Source of the DNA: Terriglobia bacterium
Lineage (GTDB): Bacteria > Acidobacteriota > Terriglobia > Bryobacterales > Bryobacteraceae
Assembly: GCA_020073145.1 (NCBI GenBank)
Contig: JAIQFS010000008.1
Span: 62,001 to 126,000, forward strand
Reading direction: 5' to 3'
DNA: 64,000 nt
The notes below the pieces were generated by a model, which was not told where the DNA came from, ran no database searches, and saw nothing but the letters and a program-made list of their open reading frames with translations. A program made the translations under genes and the position numbers. This document shows, in pieces, positions 34,585 through 43,225 of the stretch (position 1 is the stretch's first letter; every line of letters starts with the position of its first letter).

Positions 34585-36288
34585 TCAAGCCTGCGTCTGA
34601 AGGTCAACCCCGTCCGTAGAATCCGTCGCATACGTGATGGCGAGCGCGGTCGCGATCACCACCACGCAGCCGATTACGTTGTACCAGAGGAAGGAAATCT
34701 TCGTGAACAGGAAGGCCCAGAAAATCGCAGCCTCTCCCGCCAGGATGCCGAAGAACGCCGCCGTGCCGCGCACCTTCCGGAAAAAGAAGGCCAGCACGAA
34801 CACTCCCAACAGCGAGCCGTAGAACAGAGACCCCACCACGTTGACCGCGACGATCAGCGACCCCAGCTTCCTGCCCCATCCCGCGAATACTACCGCATAG
34901 GCGCCCCAGAAGATGGTGGCCCAGCGCGACGCCATCAGATAGTGATGATCGGTGCCAGCCGGGTGAAAGTGGCGCTTGTATAGATCCACCATGGTGACCG
35001 TGGCCAGCGAATTGATTTCGCCCGCGCTCGCCGACATGGTGGCGGCGAAGATCACGGCGATGATCAGACCCACCAGTCCGGCCGGGAGATACTTGGTCAC
35101 GAACGACAGAAAGATGTAGTTGGTATCGCTGAACCCGCGTTCGCCCCCGGTGTCGGCCACCAATTGCGCCGCCTGGCCGCGGGCTGCGTCGAGCTCGTGC
35201 TGGGCCGCCCGATACGCCGTCACCTGCTGGTTCTCGCCGGCCGCGTTCCGCGCGTGATGGGCCTCGATCAACCCCAGCGCCGCCTCGCGCCGCTGCTCGA
35301 ATGCCGCGTGATACCGTTCCTCCAGTGGGCGGAACGCGCTGCTGCTCTGGATGCGTCCCAACTCAGCCTGCTCGAATAGCACCGGCGGCGCTACAAACAG
35401 GTAGAACACGAACACCATCGCGCCGATGAACAAGATAAAGAACTGCATCGGGATCTTGGCCACCGCGTTGAAGATCAGGCTGAGACGGCTTTGCGCGATG
35501 GATTTTCCCGTCAGGTACCGCTGCACCTGCGATTGATCGCAGCCGAAGTAGGAAAGAAACAAGAACGTCCCGCCGATGAGGCCGCTCCACAACGTGAACT
35601 GGTCGTTCCAGGCGAAGTTGGTGGTAACGGCGTTCAGCCGCCCGGCTGCACCCGCCAGATACAGCGCGTCGGGAAACGAGATCGAGCCCGGCATCATGTG
35701 GATGACGGTCAGTAGGGCGATCACCAGCCCCACAAAGATGATGCACATCTGCTGCACGTCCGACCAGGTCACGGCCTTGACGCCGCCCAGCGTGGTGTAG
35801 GTGATCACGGTCACGCCCATCAGGAAGATGGTGGAGCGCTCCGGCCAGCCTAGAATCACCGAGAGTACGATCGCCGGGGCGTACAGGGTCAGTCCCGCGG
35901 AGAGTCCGCGCTGGCACAGAAATACGATGCTGGCCAAGGTGCGTGTCTTGGAATCGAAGCGCTGTTCCAGGTACTCATACGCGGTGAAGACCTTAGCCCG
36001 GTGAAAGGCCGGCACCACCGTGGCGCTCAGAATCACCATCGCGATGGGCAGCCCGAAATAGAACTGCACGAACCGCATGCCGTCGGCGTAGGCTTGCCCG
36101 GTGGTGGAGATGAAGGTGACGGCGCTGGCCTGCGTCGCCATGATGGAGAGCGCCATGGCGTACCATGGCATGGTCCTGCCAGCCAGCAGAAACCGGTCGA
36201 CCGTATCGCTGCCGCGGCTGCGATACAGCCCGTACCCGACGATCACCGTTAAGGTGGTGAACAGGACCACCCAGTCCAGACCCGTCAT
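34585..36288 (-). CDS. Sodium:solute symporter (SSS family)
   Basis: 567 residues and about 13-14 TM segments. Family marks are the N-terminal VGYGLYRSRGSDTVDRFLLAGRTM-type opening, SIMATQASAVTFISTTGQAYADGMRFVQFY, and TYTTLGGVKAVTWSDVQQM. A 90-residue soluble insertion rich in charged helices (LEERYHAAFEQRREAALGLI) sits between TMs, larger than usual. It imports an unidentified solute with Na+. Its ATG overlaps the stop of a 44-residue single-TM protein (ATGA), suggesting a two-component transporter. Confidence 0.9.
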   Translation of the reverse strand: MTGLDWVVLFTTLTVIVGYGLYRSRGSDTVDRFLLAGRTMPWYAMALSIMATQASAVTFISTTGQAYADGMRFVQFYFGLPIAMVILSATVVPAFHRAKVFTAYEYLEQRFDSKTRTLASIVFLCQRGLSAGLTLYAPAIVLSVILGWPERSTIFLMGVTVITYTTLGGVKAVTWSDVQQMCIIFVGLVIALLTVIHMMPGSISFPDALYLAGAAGRLNAVTTNFAWNDQFTLWSGLIGGTFLFLSYFGCDQSQVQRYLTGKSIAQSRLSLIFNAVAKIPMQFFILFIGAMVFVFYLFVAPPVLFEQAELGRIQSSSAFRPLEERYHAAFEQRREAALGLIEAHHARNAAGENQQVTAYRAAQHELDAARGQAAQLVADTGGERGFSDTNYIFLSFVTKYLPAGLVGLIIAVIFAATMSASAGEINSLATVTMVDLYKRHFHPAGTDHHYLMASRWATIFWGAYAVVFAGWGRKLGSLIVAVNVVGSLFYGSLLGVFVLAFFFRKVRGTAAFFGILAGEAAIFWAFLFTKISFLWYNVIGCVVVIATALAITYATDSTDGVDLQTQA

Positions 36289-36419
36289 CGCCAGGCTCGT
36301 GTGAATCCGTAGCAGGCAGCGATGATCGCCACCAGGTAGATGAGAACGGCCGTATAGACGCGCCGCCAGCTCCCCAGAAATGGCGGCGGCTCATCGCGCA
36401 CCTCGCGAAGATCCGGCAT
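36285..36419 (-). CDS. Small single-span membrane protein preceding the symporter
   Basis: 44 residues: a charged N-terminal tail (MPDLREVRDEPPPFLGSW) and one TM helix (VYTAVLIYLVAIIAACYGF) ending in a basic cap. It overlaps the sodium symporter start by 4 nt (ATGA). Tiny membrane proteins encoded directly before SSS symporters are known in other groups (for example the DUF485/YjcH protein next to ActP), though this one is not visibly that family. Likely an accessory subunit; confidence rests on the coupling and on the clean hydrophobic stretch. Confidence 0.65.
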   Translation of the reverse strand: MPDLREVRDEPPPFLGSWRRVYTAVLIYLVAIIAACYGFTRAWR

Positions 36420-36531
36420 GAAGGGAGTGTAGCACGGGCGACCATACGGGCCTCTCGCGGCCCTAGTCGGCCGGATTGACATCCAGGTTACAGGTGATTC
36501 CTGGAGGCCCGTGAGATGATCCGTTCGACTC

Positions 36532-36559
36532 TTGACAATCCTCGTCATTCGTCTACAAT
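36532..36559 (+). promoter_or_regulatory. Strong sigma-70 promoter for the C1 peptidase
   Basis: TTGACA (36532-36537), 16-nt spacer, TACAAT (36554-36559): perfect -35 and 5/6 -10. Transcription would start near 36566, giving a leader of about 70 nt before the peptidase ATG with its AGAGGAGA site. This is among the two best promoter matches in the window and implies real expression of the peptidase. Confidence 0.65.
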
Positions 36560-36636
36560 CAGACCGATATATCCGCACTTGCAGAGTATGAAATCGTACG
36601 GGAGTGCGGCGTACCGACGAAGAGGAGACATCATCA

Positions 36637-37404
36637 ATGCCCATTCATAAAACCTACGGGTGGGTTCCCGACCTGCCCGATCAACGGGATCATCTCTACG
36701 CGGCGGTTCCGGCGGTCCTCGCGAAGTTGCCGCCGAAGAAGGATCTCCGCGCCGGCTGCCCTCCGGTTTACGATCAAGGGCAGCTTGGGAGTTGCACCGC
36801 CAATGCCATCTCCGGAGCTCTCCAGTTCGAACAGAAGAAGCAGCGCATCAAGTTCTTCATGCCCTCGCGGTTGTTCATCTATTACAACGAGCGCGTGATC
36901 GAGAAAAGCGTCAATTCGGATAACGGCGCGCAGATTCGTGACGGCATCAAGACCGTCGCGAATCAAGGCTTCTGTCCCGAGACCGAATGGCCGTACAATC
37001 CCCAGAAATTCGCGACGAAACCCTCCCCGCTCTGTTTCAAGGATGCGGGCAAGAATAAAGCGGTGGGCTATCAGCGCCTGGTTTCGACCAACCTCAATCA
37101 GTTGAAGGGATGCATCGCCTCCGGCTTTCCGTTCGTGTTCGGCTTCACGGTCTACGAGGCCTTCGAGAGTCCGCAGGTGGCCAAGTCCGGCGTGTTGAAC
37201 ATGCCCGGCCCCAGGGAGAAAGTCGTCGGTGGTCACGCGGTCCTGGGAGTGGGATATGACGATTCCACCCAGCGGTTCATCGTGCGCAATTCCTGGGGCA
37301 AGGACTGGGGGACGAAAGGCTACTTCACCATTCCCTACGCCTACCTGACGAGCTCGAACCTGGCGGACGACTTCTGGACAATCCGCATTCTCACGGAAGC
37401 GTAG
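36637..37404 (+). CDS. Papain-like (C1 family) cysteine peptidase, predicted cytoplasmic
   Basis: 255 residues. N-terminal YGWVPDLPDQRD is a motif of bacterial C1 peptidases. The catalytic machinery is complete: oxyanion Gln and nucleophile Cys in VYDQGQLGSCTANAISGAL, the His in VGGHAVLGVGYDD, and the Asn in IVRNSWGKDWGTKGYF. There is no signal peptide, TM segment or I29 propeptide. ATG 36637 has AGAGGAGA 8-10 nt upstream. It converges, with a 14-nt overlap, on a gene for a chagasin-like C1-peptidase inhibitor, which probably restrains it in the same cell. Natural substrates are unknown. Confidence 0.92.
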   Translation: MPIHKTYGWVPDLPDQRDHLYAAVPAVLAKLPPKKDLRAGCPPVYDQGQLGSCTANAISGALQFEQKKQRIKFFMPSRLFIYYNERVIEKSVNSDNGAQIRDGIKTVANQGFCPETEWPYNPQKFATKPSPLCFKDAGKNKAVGYQRLVSTNLNQLKGCIASGFPFVFGFTVYEAFESPQVAKSGVLNMPGPREKVVGGHAVLGVGYDDSTQRFIVRNSWGKDWGTKGYFTIPYAYLTSSNLADDFWTIRILTEA

Positions 37405-37720
37405 GCGTCGGGCTCACCCGCACGCGGAGAACGAACGATCGGGCCGGTCGCGCCGCAGGTTTCCAGGGGCGTTGGAGCGTCAGACGGATTCGGGTTGCGC
37501 CGAGCCGGGCGGCCCGGAAACGCCAGGCATGAGTTCCCTCTGCGCCCAACGCCAGGCCCGGCTCGAAATTGTCGCGTGTGAGGCGGCAGAAGGGCTCTCC
37601 GTTGGCCTCCACCTTCCACCGGTATCCCGTGGTCGGGTTCTCGCGGAGCGTGATGACCAGCAATTCCCCGCGGGAGAGGCGTACTGATTGCCCCGCATCC
37701 TGGTCGGTTACCTCGCGCAT
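37391..37720 (-). CDS. Chagasin-like inhibitor of cysteine peptidases (I42 family)
   Basis: 109 residues matching the small immunoglobulin-like fold of chagasin. All three inhibitory loops are recognisable: NPTTGYRW (loop BC), LGAEGTHAWRF (loop DE), and LQRPWKP (loop FG). Chagasin itself has NPTTGF, LLGAGGTEHF and MRPW at these places. No signal peptide is seen, so it should stay in the cytoplasm with the peptidase next door. ATG 37720 has GCGAGGA upstream; a much longer upstream open frame is antisense to the next gene and is rejected. The C-terminus overlaps the peptidase gene's 3' end. Confidence 0.88.
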   Translation of the reverse strand: MREVTDQDAGQSVRLSRGELLVITLRENPTTGYRWKVEANGEPFCRLTRDNFEPGLALGAEGTHAWRFRAARLGATRIRLTLQRPWKPAARPARSFVLRVRVSPTPTLP

Positions 37721-37838
37721 TCGGTCCTCGCATCCCGAGTATAGGATCTGCTCCGCGAGTTTCCAAGCGGGGCCGCGCCGCGCTTCTGGATCGGATAGAA
37801 TCGAAAAGGCTCCGCAGTTCGGTGGAGCGCAGGTCGAC

Positions 37839-38687
37839 ATGAAGAGCACACGCCCGATTGTGTATGGATGCCTGGCCGCGGCCCTGGCAGTCGGTCCGCT
37901 GGCAGCCGCTGAGAAAGTCACGCGCCCAGCGCCGACGCCGGCCGATTGGGCCGCCTTAGCCAAGCTCCCGGATTTAACCGGCGTCTGGGAAATGGCCATG
38001 GGCGGCCCCCCGCGAGCGGCCGCTCGCGGCGCAACGCCTCCGGCCGGCGGTCCCCCTCCAGACCCCGCGTTCGGCGCCCGATTGCCGCGTGCCGGGAGAG
38101 GCCGCGCTCCGCAGCCTTCGTTGACGCCGGAGTATGCCGCCAAGGCCAAAGCCGAAGGCGCGAAACCAGGAGGCGAAAGCCAGACGGCCAATTGCTTGCC
38201 GCCCGGCCTGCCCGAAATCATGAGCCAGCCGTACCCGATGGAGTTTTTGCTGACCCCCGGACAGGTCACCATCGTCATCGAGGCCTATTCTCAGGTGCGG
38301 CACATATACACCGACGGCCGCGCGCTCCCCGCCGATCCCGATCCCACGTTTTACGGCACGTCGGTTGGCCATTGGGAAGGCGACACGCTGGTGGCGGAAT
38401 CGGTGGGGTTTGAAAACATCCCGCGCGGCGTCTCATTTCCCTATAGCGGCAAGATGAAGGTGGTTGAGCGGTTCCGGCTTGCCGATCCCGACACCATGAG
38501 CATCGAGACTACCATCGTCGATCCCGAAGCCTTGACTCAGCCCTTCTCGATGGGGGCCCGCACCTTGAAGCGTCATCGCAACTGGACCATCGCCGAGTAC
38601 GTGTGCGAGGAAAACAATCGCAATTTTGTGGATTCGAAGGGAGATGCGGGCATCAACCTCGCCAACCCGGAAGCTTCCCCGAAGTAG
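37839..38687 (+). CDS. Secreted protein of unknown function, common in acidobacteria
   Basis: 282 residues. Signal peptide (MKSTRPIVYGCLAAALAVGPLAA), a Pro/Ala/Gly-rich low-complexity stretch (residues about 55-95), then a beta-rich domain with IMSQPYPMEFLLTPGQVTIV, RHIYTDGRALPADPDPTFYG, HWEGDTLVAESVGF and ERFRLADPDTMSIETTI. This pattern occurs in a large family of periplasmic proteins without known function, often followed by a DUF6152 gene, as here (7-nt gap). ATG 37839. Confidence 0.78.
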   Translation: MKSTRPIVYGCLAAALAVGPLAAAEKVTRPAPTPADWAALAKLPDLTGVWEMAMGGPPRAAARGATPPAGGPPPDPAFGARLPRAGRGRAPQPSLTPEYAAKAKAEGAKPGGESQTANCLPPGLPEIMSQPYPMEFLLTPGQVTIVIEAYSQVRHIYTDGRALPADPDPTFYGTSVGHWEGDTLVAESVGFENIPRGVSFPYSGKMKVVERFRLADPDTMSIETTIVDPEALTQPFSMGARTLKRHRNWTIAEYVCEENNRNFVDSKGDAGINLANPEASPK

Positions 38688-38694
38688 AGGATCT

Positions 38695-39102
38695 ATGAAC
38701 AGTATCCTGAAACAAGTGGCTCGGAGAGTCGCCCTGATCGCCAGCCTGCTGGCGGGCGGAGCCGGTCTGGCGGTCGCGCATCATTCTTTTGCGGCCTTCG
38801 ACATCACCACGCAGAAGGACGTCACCGGGACAGTCAAGAAATTCGACTGGACCAACCCGCATACCTGGGTGTGGATCGACGTGGCGAACGATCATGGCGG
38901 CGTCGACACGTGGGGTTTCGAAGGCATGAGCCCCAATTTCCTAGCCCGCCGCGGCTGGAACCGAACCACGCTCAAGCCCGGTGACAAACTGACCGTGACC
39001 TTCCGCCCCATGAAGAACGGCGACAAAGGGGGCATGTGGGTGACCGGCAAGCGCCCCGACGGAGAAGTACTCCTGATGGGCGGCGCCATCACCGATCCGT
39101 AG
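38695..39102 (+). CDS. DUF6152-type small secreted protein
   Basis: 135 residues. After a signal peptide ending near AVAHH, the mature protein starts with HHSFAAFDITTQKDVTGTV and FDWTNPHTWVWIDV, the DUF6152 hallmark; the rest forms a small OB-like beta domain (GDKLTVTFRPMKNGDKGG). The twin His at the mature N-terminus may bind a metal, which is speculation. AGAGG upstream fixes ATG 38695. It is probably cotranscribed with the preceding secreted protein. Confidence 0.82.
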   Translation: MNSILKQVARRVALIASLLAGGAGLAVAHHSFAAFDITTQKDVTGTVKKFDWTNPHTWVWIDVANDHGGVDTWGFEGMSPNFLARRGWNRTTLKPGDKLTVTFRPMKNGDKGGMWVTGKRPDGEVLLMGGAITDP

Positions 39103-39209
39103 ACCGCAGCGCAGGCCATTCGCAGCCCCGGTGACCCCGAGGCCGCGACCGGCCCCGGATCACACTTCCGCTCGCGCGAAGCGCGGTCCAGAGTCCCTGA
39201 AGGCAGGCC

Positions 39210-39506
39210 TTACGGTGTTTGCCCGCCGTTGAATGCAATCACACCGCGGTAGACCCAGATCCCGCCCGAGACCAGCAACAGAGCCACCGAGAGCAGCCCC
39301 GTGCGTTTGACCCACAGTGTGATGCGCTCGACGCGGGCGACCACCCGTTGTTTTTCGGCGGCTTGGCGCTCCTGCGCCGGATCGAGGATGAGGATGTCAT
39401 CCTCCCGCATGCCAGCCAGGGATTTCCAGATCATCAAGGCGACGAAGACCGTGGTCACCGACCCCCAAGCGATCCAGGTAAGCGTCAGAAAAGAAGCACC
39501 AGACAT
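39210..39506 (-). CDS. Small membrane protein, two TM segments
   Basis: 98 residues, not recognised. TM1 (LTLTWIAWGSVTTVFVALMIW) and TM2 (TGLLSVALLLVSGGIWVYRG) flank a charged cytoplasmic-type stretch (AQERQAAEKQRVVARVERI) likely helical. GAGGAGGG lies 5 nt before the ATG, so it is a real gene. It stands alone; neighbours on both sides are on other transcripts. Confidence 0.68.
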   Translation of the reverse strand: MSGASFLTLTWIAWGSVTTVFVALMIWKSLAGMREDDILILDPAQERQAAEKQRVVARVERITLWVKRTGLLSVALLLVSGGIWVYRGVIAFNGGQTP

Positions 39507-39600
39507 GGGTACCCTCCTCTTTCAGACTTGTGAGTGACTATAGTGCGGGAATCGGCCGAAGTCAACCGGTCTCGGTGTGGGGTGTCGGCATGGGGTGGCT

Positions 39601-40352
39601 TCACCCGCTCCAACCGTACCGGTAAATGCCGCAGGGGTCGTCGGAGGCAGCGACGGCGTCTGCGTTGGGAAGCACGGTTAGCCCGCGGCTAGCGGCGACG
39701 GCAAAGCCCTCTTCGGCGTAGCCGCGGCGCGCAGCGAGACTCCAGCCGTGGCGCTCCACCAGGTCGAGAATCGGCCGGCCCTCGACGCGGTCCCGAGCGC
39801 GCACCTTCTCGATGTCGTCGAGCCTACCGTGGTGCGCGTTGCGCATGAGATTCGAGGCGGCAATATCGAGCAGCCAGTGCCGAATGCCGCTCCGCTGTAC
39901 GGACTCGATGGCCAGCGCCTGGGTGGAACTGGCGGGCAAGTACAACAAGAGCCCCTCGGTTACCATGAGCCCTAGCTCGCTGCCCGCGGCCGCGAACATG
40001 GCCTGCCGCTGCGCCGCGTCGGTGAGGTCGGCCGCCACTCGTTCCCACCGGCATCGCGGTCTCTCCGAGGCCAGCATCTCGACTTTGTAGTCGAGGATTT
40101 CGGCGAAGTCGACGTCGATCCAGCGTAAGTGCGGCGGCAGATCGAGACGCCAGGCGCGGGTATCTAGGCCGGCGCCCAGGATCACCACGGTCCGGATGCC
40201 CAGGGTCGCAACGGCATCGAGCAGCATCTCGTCGATGGTGCGACAGCGCAGGCCGACTCCGATCCCCATCCAGCCGTCTCCAGCGCCCGTGCGGCGGCCA
40301 CCATCAACGCCGTATCGCTGACGTGTTCCACTCGCGGTTGACCGGAAGGCAT
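39601..40352 (-). pseudogene. Broken SAM-dependent methyltransferase of the LCMT/PPM family
   Basis: The C-terminal 222 residues (from 40269) read VVILGAGLDTRAWRLDLPPHLRWIDVDF, the signature of leucine-carboxyl-methyltransferase-like enzymes, and GLMVTEGLLLYLP. The normal N-terminus (SDTALMVAAARALE) is present just upstream but in another frame, starting at ATG 40352. The 30-40 residues that normally join these parts are missing, and a frame change falls at about 40262-40275. So the gene has an internal deletion of roughly 90-120 bp that is not a multiple of three. A shortened 222-residue product could still be made from ATG 40269. Confidence 0.7.
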
Positions 40353-40541
40353 GCCCTCATTATCCAACGCCGCTCCAGTGCGACTCGGAACTATGGGCCG
40401 GTCTCCGATTTCATGTTCTCCAGCAATGTCGATGGCTGGAGTCATCCTCAAGGCGTCGGCGACTCGAGATCAGCGGCAGGGGGAGCAGGCGGCAGGGCGA
40501 ACACTCCGGCGTGGGTAAGCCCAAGTGATCGCTGCTCCCGT

Positions 40542-41108
40542 CTATTTTTTCGCGGGCGCGGCCGCGGGCTCCATTACGGGAATGTCGTTGCCCGCCACCC
40601 GGCGTTTGAACTTCCAGTGGCCGTTCTCGCGCACCAGAAGGTCGTCATAGTGGCCGGCTTGCGACGGTGCGGGCCGCTTCTCTGCGTTGGGCGTGACAAA
40701 GGTCCAGCGCGACCACGCGGTGGCGGTGTCCCCGTGCACGTCGATGATGAAATTGGTGAGCAGGTGGAACGTGTTGCCGCTGTTCGCGCCGGGAATGTTC
40801 TTCGCCATGAAGGCTTGGATGGCGGCCGGTCCCGTTACCGAACCGAATCCGCCTTTCCACTCTCCATCCTTGGCGAAGAGCTGCGAGTAGGCCGCGAAAT
40901 TGCGGGCGTCCAGGTAGCGTCCGTAGTTCAGCAGCACGGTCTGGATTTCCTGGTTGTCTTCGATCCGCTGGATGCGCGCCGCCAGAGACGCATTGCCGGA
41001 AGCGGTGTGCTGCGCCCGCGCCGCGCCCGGCGCCAGCAGAGTTCCCACTACCAGCAGCCACGCCCCGCGAGGCGCACGGCCGTGCTTGGGAAATCGCGAA
41101 CGATCCAT
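40542..41108 (-). CDS. Secreted SnoaL-like (NTF2 fold) protein
   Basis: 188 residues. An Arg-rich signal peptide (GAWLLVVGTLLAPGAARA) precedes an NTF2-like domain: RIQRIEDNQEIQTVLLNYGRYLDARNF-type helix, YSQLFAKDGEWKGGFGSVTG, and a C-terminal WKFKRRVAGNDIP strand. Such domains bind or isomerise small hydrophobic molecules; the polar residues at the pocket cannot be assigned from sequence alone. ATG 41108 has GGAAGG upstream. The last residues are Ala/Pro-rich. Divergent from the VanZ gene 110 nt away. Confidence 0.8.
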   Translation of the reverse strand: MDRSRFPKHGRAPRGAWLLVVGTLLAPGAARAQHTASGNASLAARIQRIEDNQEIQTVLLNYGRYLDARNFAAYSQLFAKDGEWKGGFGSVTGPAAIQAFMAKNIPGANSGNTFHLLTNFIIDVHGDTATAWSRWTFVTPNAEKRPAPSQAGHYDDLLVRENGHWKFKRRVAGNDIPVMEPAAAPAKK

Positions 41109-41218
41109 GTTCCTGCCTTCCTTTCCCGCGCCGCGCCGTTTGGGTGGCGGGCGCATCGACGAAAGTGTATCACTGCCGCGCGCATCGGCGGTTCCAGCCC
41201 GGCCGTTATACTGAAAAT

Positions 41219-41611
41219 ATGGCTCACCCCGCGCAGGTACGGCAGCTTCTTCGGAATCTCTGGTACATTGCCATCGGGGTGGTCGTGGTGGCTTCGCTCC
41301 TGCCTTCCAGCTCGTTTCCGATGCGGGCTCTGGATCGTCTTCATCTCAGCGACAAGCTCGAACACTTCATCGCTTACGCCGTACTGGCCTTCCTACCGGC
41401 CATCCATGAGCGGAAAGGCTTCATCGCGGGCGCCGCGATAGGAGCGCTGGCTCTCGGAGTGGCTTTGGAATACGGTCAGCTCTTCTCCGGATGGCGTGAC
41501 TTCGAGTTCCGCGACATGGTCGCCGATGCCGTCGGCGTCTGCTTTGGTTTGGCCGCGGGCATCCCTTTGCGTGCCACGGAGGTGGCCCGCTCCGTGCTCT
41601 TTGGTGAGTGA
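41219..41611 (+). CDS. VanZ-like membrane protein
   Basis: 130 residues with four hydrophobic segments. The VanZ motif is LSDKLEHFIAYAVLAFL, followed by ALEYGQLFSGWRDFEFRDMVADAVGVCFG, where the Glu/Arg/Asp residues are conserved in the family. Function of stand-alone VanZ proteins is unclear; the name comes from weak teicoplanin resistance. ATG 41219; the stop overlaps the GH43 ATG by one base, so the two are one transcript. Confidence 0.83.
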   Translation: MAHPAQVRQLLRNLWYIAIGVVVVASLLPSSSFPMRALDRLHLSDKLEHFIAYAVLAFLPAIHERKGFIAGAAIGALALGVALEYGQLFSGWRDFEFRDMVADAVGVCFGLAAGIPLRATEVARSVLFGE

Positions 41612-43215
41612 TGCCGAGAAGTCTTCTCCGGGCGGTCCTGTTCGGCTTACTAGCGACGGCGCTCGCTCCTCCGGTCCGGCCGGCAGACGTCTCGAAGGTG
41701 TGGGTGGCGGATCAGGGCGACGGCACCTATCAGAACCCCATCCTGCATGCCGATTATTCCGACCCCGACGTCATTCGCATCGGCGAAGACTTCTATCTGA
41801 CCGCGTCGAGTTTCAACGCTGTCCCCGGGCTGCCCATCCTCCATTCGAGAGACCTGGTCAATTGGGAGTTGATCGGCCACGTCTACAGCGCGCAACCTCC
41901 GCTGGATGTCTACAGCAAGCCGCAACACGGCAACGGAGCCTGGGCGCCGTCCATCCGCGCGCACAACGGGGAGGTCTACATCTTCTACCCGGATCCCGAT
42001 TACGGGATCTATATGGTGAAAGCCAAAACTCCCGCGGGCCCGTGGAGCGCGCCGCTACTCGTCAAGCAGGTGAAGGGCTGGATCGACCCCTGCCCCTTGT
42101 GGGATGACGACGGCCAGGCCTACCTGGTCAGCGCGATGTCCGCCAGCCGCTCGGCGTTGAAGAGCAGTCTCATTGTCAGCCGTATGGCGCCCGACGGCAC
42201 CCGACTGCTCGACGATGGGACGCTCGTGTTCGACGGCCACGCGCAGGATCCCACGGTCGAAGGTCCGAAGTTTTATAAACGCAACGGCTACTATTACATC
42301 TTTGCGCCTGCCGGTGGGGTGCCGCAGGGCTGGCAACTCGCCCTGCGCTCAAGACACGTCTATGGGCCGTACGAACGGCGGGTCGTGCTCGCCCAGGGCA
42401 AGACTGCCATCAATGGCCCGCACCAGGGCGCTTGGGTGGAGACGCCCAATGGCGAGTCCTGGTTCGTCCATTTTCAAGACAAGGGGGCCTACGGCCGAGT
42501 CGTGCATCTGGAGCCCATGAAGTGGGTGGATGATTGGCCCGTGATCGGCGCCCATGGGGAACCCGTTCTGAGCTACCGCAAGCCGAATGTCGGCAAAACG
42601 TATCCGGTGTGGACTCCTCCGGATTCCGACGAGTTCAATGCCAGCCGTCTCGGCTTGCAGTGGCAGTGGCACGCCAATCCCCAACCGGCCTGGGCGTTTC
42701 CCGCGCCCGGTCTGGGCTTTTTGCGCCTCTACGCCATCCCTCCGCCCGGCGGGTATCGGAACCTCTGGGACGTGCCCAACCTACTCTTGCAGAAATTCCC
42801 CGCCCCCGAGTTCACCGTCACCGCCAAGGTCACCTTTACACCTCGCGTGGACCAGGATCGCGCCGGATTGATCGTCATGGGAGCCGACTATGCCTACCTT
42901 GGAATCCGGAGGAAGCCGGGGGGACTCTTCGTCTCACAGACCGTCGCCCAGGATGCGGATCGGGGTTCGGCGGAGAAAGAATTCGGGGAGGCCCCGGTGG
43001 CTGGGGACCGATTCTATCTGCGGGTTCGGGTCTCCCGGGGCGCCTCATGCCAATTCAGCTACAGCCTGGATGGGACGCATTTTATGCCGATTGGAGAACC
43101 ATTCTCCGCCCGCGCCGGCCGTTGGATTGGCGCCAAAGTCGGGTTGTTTGCACTGGGAACAGTACCCGCTTCGGAGTTTGGGTACGCCGACTTCGACTGG
43201 TTTCACGTCGAGTAG
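41611..43215 (+). CDS. Glycoside hydrolase family 43 enzyme, secreted
   Basis: 534 residues. A short hydrophobic leader precedes the five-blade GH43 propeller: the base Asp in LHADYSDPDVIRIG, the pKa-tuning Asp in WIDPCPLWDDDG, and the acid Glu in PTVEGPKFYKRNGYY. The C-terminal 200 residues form the beta-sandwich (EFTVTAKVTFTPRVDQDRAGLIV) found in beta-xylosidase/arabinofuranosidase types. It likely trims xylose- or arabinose-containing plant glycans outside the cytoplasm. ATG 41611 overlaps the VanZ stop (TGATG); GTG 41608 is possible. Confidence 0.9.
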   Translation: MPRSLLRAVLFGLLATALAPPVRPADVSKVWVADQGDGTYQNPILHADYSDPDVIRIGEDFYLTASSFNAVPGLPILHSRDLVNWELIGHVYSAQPPLDVYSKPQHGNGAWAPSIRAHNGEVYIFYPDPDYGIYMVKAKTPAGPWSAPLLVKQVKGWIDPCPLWDDDGQAYLVSAMSASRSALKSSLIVSRMAPDGTRLLDDGTLVFDGHAQDPTVEGPKFYKRNGYYYIFAPAGGVPQGWQLALRSRHVYGPYERRVVLAQGKTAINGPHQGAWVETPNGESWFVHFQDKGAYGRVVHLEPMKWVDDWPVIGAHGEPVLSYRKPNVGKTYPVWTPPDSDEFNASRLGLQWQWHANPQPAWAFPAPGLGFLRLYAIPPPGGYRNLWDVPNLLLQKFPAPEFTVTAKVTFTPRVDQDRAGLIVMGADYAYLGIRRKPGGLFVSQTVAQDADRGSAEKEFGEAPVAGDRFYLRVRVSRGASCQFSYSLDGTHFMPIGEPFSARAGRWIGAKVGLFALGTVPASEFGYADFDWFHVE

Positions 43216-43225
43216 ACGGCAGGGA

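Noticed and set aside
37721-38278. N-terminal extension of the chagasin-like frame to 295 codons
   Set aside because: The extension is antisense to a well-formed secreted-protein gene and is low complexity. A proper ribosome-binding site precedes the ATG at 37720.
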